From positions 1-10,485 of the forward strand of contig CAZNQG010000116.1 in the NCBI GenBank assembly GCA_964575235.1: DNA of 10,485 bases. Direction: 5' to 3'. The notes under the pieces were generated by a model. The model worked only from the letters and a program-made list of their open reading frames with translations. It was not told where the DNA came from and ran no database searches. A program made the position numbers and the translations under genes. This document shows, piece after piece, positions 6,566 to 10,485 of this stretch (positions are counted from its first letter, which is position 1; every line of letters starts with the position of its first letter). Source of the stretch: SM23-62 sp964575235 (GTDB lineage Bacteria > Bacteroidota > Bacteroidia > Bacteroidales > SM23-62).

Positions 6566-7945
6566 CATGGTCTCTTCAACCTCGGCGATGGTCTTGGGGA
6601 TGGGTTTGCCCAGTACCTTATGCCCGGTATCGGTAACCAGGACGTCATCTTCGATCCGGATGCCGCCGAAATCCTTGTAGGTGTCTGCCTTATCGTAGTT
6701 GATGAATTCGCGGAATTTGCCTTCGGATCTCCATTTATCGATAAGCGCCGGTATGAAGTAAATCCCCGGTTCAACCGTCAGCACGTAGCCTTCCTGGAGT
6801 TCCTTTCCGAGCCTGAGATATGCTGTTCCGAACTGCTTGCTGCGCTGTATCGTTTCGCTGTACCCTACGTTATCCTCCCCCAGTCCTTCCATGTCGTGTA
6901 CATCCAGGCCCATCATGTGTCCCAGTCCATGCGGAAAGAACATGGCGTGAGCTCCGGCCTTGACCGCCTCGTCGACATCACCTTTCATCAATCCCAGGTT
7001 CTTCAACCCTTCTGTAATGATCCGTGCCGCACCCAGGTGGATGTCCCGGTACGGGATCCCCGGCCGGATCTGCTCGATGGACCTGGTTTCGGCCTTGAGG
7101 ACAACTTCATAGATCTCCCTCTGCCGGGAGTCGAACTTTCCACCGACCGGTACCGTCCGTGTGATGTCGCCTGTATAATGGTTGACCGTCTCGGCTCCTG
7201 CGTCACATACCATCATCCTTCCCTGTTCCAGGAGGTTGCCGTGATAATGGTTGTGCAGGGTCTGCCCGTCCACACTCAGGATGATCGGGAAGGGGACCGA
7301 TGTCCCGTGGCTCAATGCGATGCCTTCGATGCGCCCGGCTATTTCGCGTTCATAAATACCCGGGTGTGCCATTTTCATGGCTGTGATATGCATTTCTGCA
7401 GTTATGTCAACCGCCTTTTCGATCTCTTCAATCTCAACCGCTTCCTTTACCGAACGCAAGGCCACCACAGCCCGGATCAATTCCATGGAAGCTCCGGAGC
7501 CAATCTTTGAATGGGATATTCCCGTAAGTTCTGTCAACTCAAGCAGGGTATCGTGACGGTAAGGGGGGAGATAATGAACGGTGCGCCCCTTTTTAACGGC
7601 CTGATTTATGTGCCCTGCAAGTTCGGACTTTGGCAGAACGTTTGCTATTCCGACCTTTTCGCCAAGGGTTTTCATCCGGGGAAGTTGCCCCATCCAGATT
7701 ATATCGTCCAGGCTCAGGTCTTCCCCGAAAAGGTAATCCTCACCGGAGTCGAAGTCCAGCAGTCCCACAGGACCCGGTTGATCCAGCCCGAAGAAATACA
7801 GGAAATTGCTGTCCTGGCGATAATGGTAGGTATTGTCCGGATAATTCATTGCGCTTTCGTTGTTTGAAGGAAATAATGCGATCCCCTTTTTTAAGTACTT
7901 CCGCAATTCATTCCTTCTCCTGGTATATACTCCTGCATCAAACAT
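6557..7945 (-). CDS. M24B proline peptidase, prolidase-like
   Basis: A 462-residue dinuclear-metal peptidase. The N-terminal AMP_N-type domain holds 'YHYRQDSNFLYFFGLDQ' (40-56) and the catalytic domain starts near 165. The metal ligands are intact: Asp248 ('MVCDAGAE'), Asp260 ('TGDITRTVPV'), His343 ('PHGLGHMMGLDVHD'), Glu392 ('TVEPGIYFI') and Glu432 ('FGGIRIEDDVL'). The last two ligands are 40 residues apart, with 'PGIYFI...' and 'FGGIRIED' flanking the insert. This is the arrangement I know from prolidases (human PEPD, E. coli PepQ), not from classical PepP. I therefore infer a preference for Xaa-Pro dipeptides, although automatic annotation would probably say aminopeptidase P. No signal peptide is seen. 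A well-formed promoter lies just upstream on the minus strand. It converges on sdhCAB. A 296-codon open frame on the opposite strand (6620-7510) is a shadow. Confidence 0.92.
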   Translation of the reverse strand: MFDAGVYTRRRNELRKYLKKGIALFPSNNESAMNYPDNTYHYRQDSNFLYFFGLDQPGPVGLLDFDSGEDYLFGEDLSLDDIIWMGQLPRMKTLGEKVGIANVLPKSELAGHINQAVKKGRTVHYLPPYRHDTLLELTELTGISHSKIGSGASMELIRAVVALRSVKEAVEIEEIEKAVDITAEMHITAMKMAHPGIYEREIAGRIEGIALSHGTSVPFPIILSVDGQTLHNHYHGNLLEQGRMMVCDAGAETVNHYTGDITRTVPVGGKFDSRQREIYEVVLKAETRSIEQIRPGIPYRDIHLGAARIITEGLKNLGLMKGDVDEAVKAGAHAMFFPHGLGHMMGLDVHDMEGLGEDNVGYSETIQRSKQFGTAYLRLGKELQEGYVLTVEPGIYFIPALIDKWRSEGKFREFINYDKADTYKDFGGIRIEDDVLVTDTGHKVLGKPIPKTIAEVEETMKE

Positions 7946-7971
7946 GGTAATTCGGATTGGTTTGAATTACC
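7946..7971. promoter_or_regulatory. Operator-like dyad at the start of the prolidase-like gene
   Basis: GGTAATTC (7946-7953) and GAATTACC (7964-7971) form a perfect 8-bp inverted repeat with a 10-nt spacer. It is directly against the start codon and abuts the -7 box, so it covers the expected transcription start. A repressor operator or a leader hairpin are both possible; no binding protein is apparent in the window. Confidence 0.45.
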
Positions 7972-8001
7972 GAATTTAAGAGGATTATGCGGTTCTCCAA
8001 A
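7971..8001 (-). promoter_or_regulatory. Promoter of the prolidase-like gene
   Basis: On the minus strand, TTTG (8001-7998) is followed after exactly 19 nt by TAAATTCG (7978-7971), one base off the Bacteroidetes -7 consensus TAnnTTTG. This predicts a leader of roughly 20 nt before the ATG at 7945. Confidence 0.6.
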
Positions 8002-8165
8002 TGCCATTGAACAGGTTTAATATATTCCCCCATACAGCGAAGTCATACTTATCAACAAAATCCCGGCGCAATCATCTGACCTTTGATTCTTTTAAAATTA
8101 TAATTATCTGATTATCTTATATTTATAATAAATCAACGACATTCGTCAAAAAAGTACGAATACCC
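8002..8165. other. A/T-rich divergent intergenic stretch, no gene seen
   Basis: This is the core of the 298-bp gap between divergent genes. I see no open reading frame with coding character and no tRNA-like fold. The most A/T-rich part (about 8085-8140) holds small direct repeats such as ATTATCTG/ATTATCTT and could act as an UP-like element for the promoter at 8166-8195. Confidence 0.5.
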
Positions 8166-8195
8166 TTGTGTGGTGTTAATATTTTCATATCTTCG
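8166..8195 (+). promoter_or_regulatory. Promoter of the unknown 243-aa gene
   Basis: TTG (8166-8168) is followed after 19 nt by TATCTTCG (8188-8195), one base off TAnnTTTG. The spacing is identical to that of the divergent promoter at 7971-8001. Transcription would start near 8202, leaving a leader of about 42 nt. Confidence 0.6.
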
Positions 8196-8243
8196 CAGAT
8201 AAGCCTGAATTATTAACAGCCCACTAACAGCTTTATTAACAAT

Positions 8244-8975
8244 ATGCCTTACCGACGACTCCCCAACACCGATAATGCCAGGCATAAAGCATTATTGAAA
8301 GCATACCAGAAAGGAAAAGAAACCCCCCCGTTCAAACTTGCTTTCTCCCAGAGCACCCTTCAAAGAGTCGTATCGTTCCTACCCGGATTCGAGAAACAAA
8401 TGCTGCAGCAGAAAGCTGCCCTCAGCAGGCAGATCGAACGCAACAAGGATTACCATGACCTTCAGAAGAAGGCCAAACTGTACATTTCACATTTCATCCA
8501 GATCATCCACATGGCAATCCAGCGCGGAGAGATTTCCGAATCGATTCTTGAATTTTACGGTCTGGGTGAATTTTCCAGAAAATTACCTCCCCTTAATACC
8601 GAGGAAGAAATCATTTCTTGGGGAGAGAAAATCATCGAGGGGGAAACCCAGCGGACCCGCAGGGGCATGAGTCCCGTAACCAACCCGACCGTTGCCGTGG
8701 TAAAGGTAAGGTATGAGAAATTCCTGGATGCTTACCGGTACCAGAAGAATCTTCAGACAGCCAATAACCGGGCCCTGAAGGAACTGGCAGATCTCAGGCC
8801 GGATGCAGACGAAATTATTGTTCGTATCTGGAACGAGGTCGAGGAATCCTTCAAAGACCTGCCGGATGACCTGCGGCGTGAGAAAGCAGCGGAATATGGC
8901 CTGGTATACGTTTACAGGAAAAATGAGGTGGGTGAAAAGAACCTCTACAGCTCAAGGCAGATGGGTATCGGTTGA
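8244..8975 (+). CDS. Uncharacterised 243-aa helical protein
   Basis: I do not recognise a named family, although the opening MPYRRLPNTD and the closing 'AAEYGLVYVYRKNE' look like those of hypothetical proteins found across Bacteroidetes. The protein is soluble, has no signal peptide or membrane segment, is rich in Lys, Arg and Glu, and looks mostly helical, with a possible coiled-coil at about 48-80 (QQKAALSRQIERNKDYHDLQ). A loop 'RTRRGMSPVTNPTVAVVKVRYEKF' (137-160) stands out as a non-helical, probably conserved segment, followed by helices 'LDAYRYQKNLQTANNRALKE' and 'EIIVRIWNEVEESFKDLP'. No catalytic motif or Cys/His metal site is visible. It has its own promoter (8166-8195). Its last 24 nt overlap the 3' end of the convergent CPBP protease gene. 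Translation of the whole frame is uninterrupted and compositionally protein-like, so it is very likely real. Confidence 0.85.
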   Translation: MPYRRLPNTDNARHKALLKAYQKGKETPPFKLAFSQSTLQRVVSFLPGFEKQMLQQKAALSRQIERNKDYHDLQKKAKLYISHFIQIIHMAIQRGEISESILEFYGLGEFSRKLPPLNTEEEIISWGEKIIEGETQRTRRGMSPVTNPTVAVVKVRYEKFLDAYRYQKNLQTANNRALKELADLRPDADEIIVRIWNEVEESFKDLPDDLRREKAAEYGLVYVYRKNEVGEKNLYSSRQMGIG

Positions 8976-9887
8976 TGCCTTTCCCATGTAGCGGATGGCC
9001 AGCATTCCCGCTACGGTCAGCAGTACGCTTGCCGTTATAAAAAGCATTGGATTTTGCTGCATCCCGACCTGTTGCGGGTCCATTTCCAGCTTATCCTTCA
9101 GGAAAAGGAAGTAGTAAATTACCGCGGTTGCATTGTTTACCAAATGAGCCAGTACCGGCATCCAGATGCTGCCGGTCCACAAAAAAATGTAGCCGAAAAG
9201 AGCACCCAGAATGATCCTGGGAATGAACCCGAGGAACTGGTAATGTGCCAGGCTGAACAGGACGGCTGCAATCCATACCGCAAGGTGGCCGTTTTTGAAC
9301 CATTCCGAGAAGATCCTTTGCAGAACCCCGCGAAAAAAGAATTCCTCACCCAGCGATGGTATGATTGCAATCATGAAAAGGTTGAACAGCAGTCCCCAGG
9401 CACCGGGCGTGTCCAGGTATGACTTCATCAATTCCCAGGATTGATCGTCGCTATGCCGGATTTTTTCCATCAGGTCGCTCCACCGGGCCGGAAGGGTCAG
9501 ATTTTCGTTCAGGAATCCCAGGTAGTTGATCCAGGGAATGGAAACGATCAGCAATATCAGGACCAGCAGGGCAACGGATGCACGGATGCTGCGGTCTGCA
9601 AGCAGGTATTCCCAGGGATTTTTTTGAATAAGCCAACCTGCCAGCAGTGCAGGCACCAGGAAGAGTCCCACAGAATACAGCACCTGCAGGAATTTCATCA
9701 TTTCAATATGTTCTCCTGCCTCTCGGTTCTCCAGAATGGTAATTACTTCTCCCGGGGCAACCCTGAAGATGGGTCCGCAAAGCAGGATCCCGATACCGAA
9801 CAGGATCAGGTAGGAGCTCAGCATCAGGAAAATGATCAGCAGGATCTTGGTGAAAGGGCGTGCGCTATGAAAGATTCCGTTTGCCAT
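8952..9887 (-). CDS. CPBP-family intramembrane glutamic endopeptidase (CAAX protease/bacteriocin-processing type)
   Basis: A multi-pass membrane protein of 311 residues from the ATG at 9887, with about eight hydrophobic segments (for example 15-40, 66-86, 103-124, 164-178, 202-214, 222-238, 240-262 and 280-300). The three family motifs are present: EE-x3-R (Glu181, Glu182, Arg186 in 'LGEEFFFRGVLQ'), FxxxH (Phe211-His215, 'FSLAHYQ') and HxxxN (His248-Asn252, 'HLVNN'). The motifs match the Rce1/Abi (CPBP) family, whose Glu and His residues form the intramembrane active site. The substrate is unknown. No bacteriocin or CAAX-type partner is nearby. An in-frame ATG at 9935 would add 16 polar residues; 9887 gives the more usual short cytoplasmic start before the first helix. 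The 3' end overlaps the convergent unknown gene by 24 nt. Confidence 0.88.
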   Translation of the reverse strand: MANGIFHSARPFTKILLIIFLMLSSYLILFGIGILLCGPIFRVAPGEVITILENREAGEHIEMMKFLQVLYSVGLFLVPALLAGWLIQKNPWEYLLADRSIRASVALLVLILLIVSIPWINYLGFLNENLTLPARWSDLMEKIRHSDDQSWELMKSYLDTPGAWGLLFNLFMIAIIPSLGEEFFFRGVLQRIFSEWFKNGHLAVWIAAVLFSLAHYQFLGFIPRIILGALFGYIFLWTGSIWMPVLAHLVNNATAVIYYFLFLKDKLEMDPQQVGMQQNPMLFITASVLLTVAGMLAIRYMGKASTDTHLP

Positions 9888-9909
9888 TCGGTTGAAATTA
9901 ATATTTTTG
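9880..9909 (+). promoter_or_regulatory. Promoter of the tRNA-dihydrouridine synthase gene
   Basis: TTTG (9880-9883) and TATTTTTG (9902-9909) match the Bacteroidetes -33 and -7 consensus exactly, with an 18-nt spacer. Transcription would start near 9916, about 79 nt before the ATG at 9995. The -33 box lies inside the first codons of the divergent CPBP gene. Confidence 0.6.
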
Positions 9910-9994
9910 CGTTCGACACCAGGGCAATTGCACACGTTTGTCCGGCAATAGTAAAATTAAGCTTTCATCAGGAAAACACACAATCCCGCCTGTA

Positions 9995-10485
9995 ATGCTC
10001 AATATTGGCAGCTTGCAAATAGAGGGAAAGCCGCTTCTCCTGGCACCCATGGAGGACCTGACGGATCCGCCGTTCCGATATGTCTGTAAACAGTATGGGG
10101 CGGACCTTCTTTACACGGAGTTTATCTCCAGCGATGGACTCATCCGGGGGGGCCATAAATCGGTAAAGAAGCTTGAAATATTCGACTACGAACGGCCGAT
10201 CGGCATACAGTTGTACGGACACCTGGTCGAGCCCATGGTGGAATCCACCCGTATTGCAGAGAAATTCCGTCCCGAACTGATCGACATCAATTTCGGATGC
10301 CCGGTCCGGAAGATTGTCCGACGCGGGGCAGGTGCCGGCATGCTGAGGGATATCCCGCTTATGATCCGAATGACGGAAGCCATCGTAAAGGCCACACGGC
10401 TTCCGGTTACGGTAAAGACACGCCTGGGATGGGATGAGCAGAACAAGAACATCATGGAGGTGGCCCTGAGGCTGCAGGAAGCGGG
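9995..10485 (+). CDS. dusB: tRNA-dihydrouridine synthase, DusB-like, 3'-truncated by window end
   Basis: The frame is open from ATG 9995 to the right edge (163 complete codons, no stop). It is an FMN- and NADPH-dependent enzyme that reduces uridine to dihydrouridine in the tRNA D-loop or variable region. Seen in order: the FMN-binding start 'LLAPMEDLTDPPFR' (15-28), 'YTEFISSDGLIRGG' (40-53), 'IGIQLYGH' (69-76), the signature 'DINFGCPVRKIVRRGAGAGML' region with catalytic Cys102, and 'LPVTVKTRLGWD' with Lys141 and Arg143 on the TIM-barrel floor. The substitution of Glu-Asp for the usual Ala-Gly in 'APMEDLTD' is, as I recall, common in Bacteroidetes homologues. The remaining half (rest of the barrel and the C-terminal helical tRNA-binding domain) is outside the window. 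Assignment to DusB rather than another Dus subgroup is by general likeness. Confidence 0.92.
   Translation, partial: MLNIGSLQIEGKPLLLAPMEDLTDPPFRYVCKQYGADLLYTEFISSDGLIRGGHKSVKKLEIFDYERPIGIQLYGHLVEPMVESTRIAEKFRPELIDINFGCPVRKIVRRGAGAGMLRDIPLMIRMTEAIVKATRLPVTVKTRLGWDEQNKNIMEVALRLQEA

Noticed and set aside
6620..7510. 296-codon open frame on +
   Set aside because: It is antisense to the prolidase-like gene, whose five metal ligands are all intact.
8952..9887. CPBP protease as part of a bacteriocin-processing or immunity system
   Set aside because: No precursor peptide, transporter or regulator lies next to it; the neighbours are a housekeeping Dus gene and an unknown soluble protein.
9441..9995. 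184-codon open frame on +
   Set aside because: It is antisense to the CPBP protease gene; Gln-rich low-complexity translation and no recognisable domain.

Overview
The window looks like chromosomal DNA from a member of the Bacteroidetes (Bacteroidota). Four things point there. The first gene ends in a Type IX secretion (Por) C-terminal sorting domain. The succinate dehydrogenase/fumarate reductase operon has the order cytochrome b, flavoprotein, iron-sulfur protein, with one fused five-helix cytochrome b. Start codons are preceded by A/T-rich leaders rather than clear Shine-Dalgarno sites. Several upstream regions carry the Bacteroidetes-type promoter (-33 TTTG, -7 TAnnTTTG). I see no phage, insertion sequence, CRISPR array, rRNA or tRNA. 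Most of the window is core metabolism and housekeeping.

Layout. 1-217 (+): the tail of a T9SS-secreted protein. 283-311: a strong bidirectional terminator shared with the convergent gene at 310-648 (-), a small exported DUF6150-like protein made almost entirely of six YESQ repeats. 765-1565 (-): an alpha/beta hydrolase, probably co-transcribed behind an aminopeptidase P at 1628-2917 (-). 3047-6413 (+): the sdhCAB operon, tightly spaced (21 and 13 nt between genes). 6414-6556: a convergent intergenic region with a likely terminator and a long imperfect inverted repeat. 6557-7945 (-): a second M24B peptidase, which resembles prolidase by its metal-ligand spacing. 7946-8243: an A/T-rich divergent promoter region. 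8244-8975 (+): a conserved-looking protein of unknown function, whose 3' end overlaps by 24 nt a CPBP-family membrane protease at 8952-9887 (-). 9995-10485 (+): the first 163 codons of a tRNA-dihydrouridine synthase, running off the end of the window.

How the genes fit together. SdhCAB would form a membrane succinate:menaquinone oxidoreductase or fumarate reductase with a probable di-heme anchor. The two proline-specific metallopeptidases on either side could act in series: aminopeptidase P trims Xaa-Pro N-termini and the prolidase-like enzyme splits Xaa-Pro dipeptides. The others appear to be independent single-gene units.

I did not find an obvious new multi-gene system. The items most worth a second look are the repeat protein at 310-648 (a family I recall being linked to a deep 7_1 protein knot), the unknown protein at 8244-8975, the nested inverted repeat at 6432-6565, and the operator-like dyad at the prolidase-like promoter.
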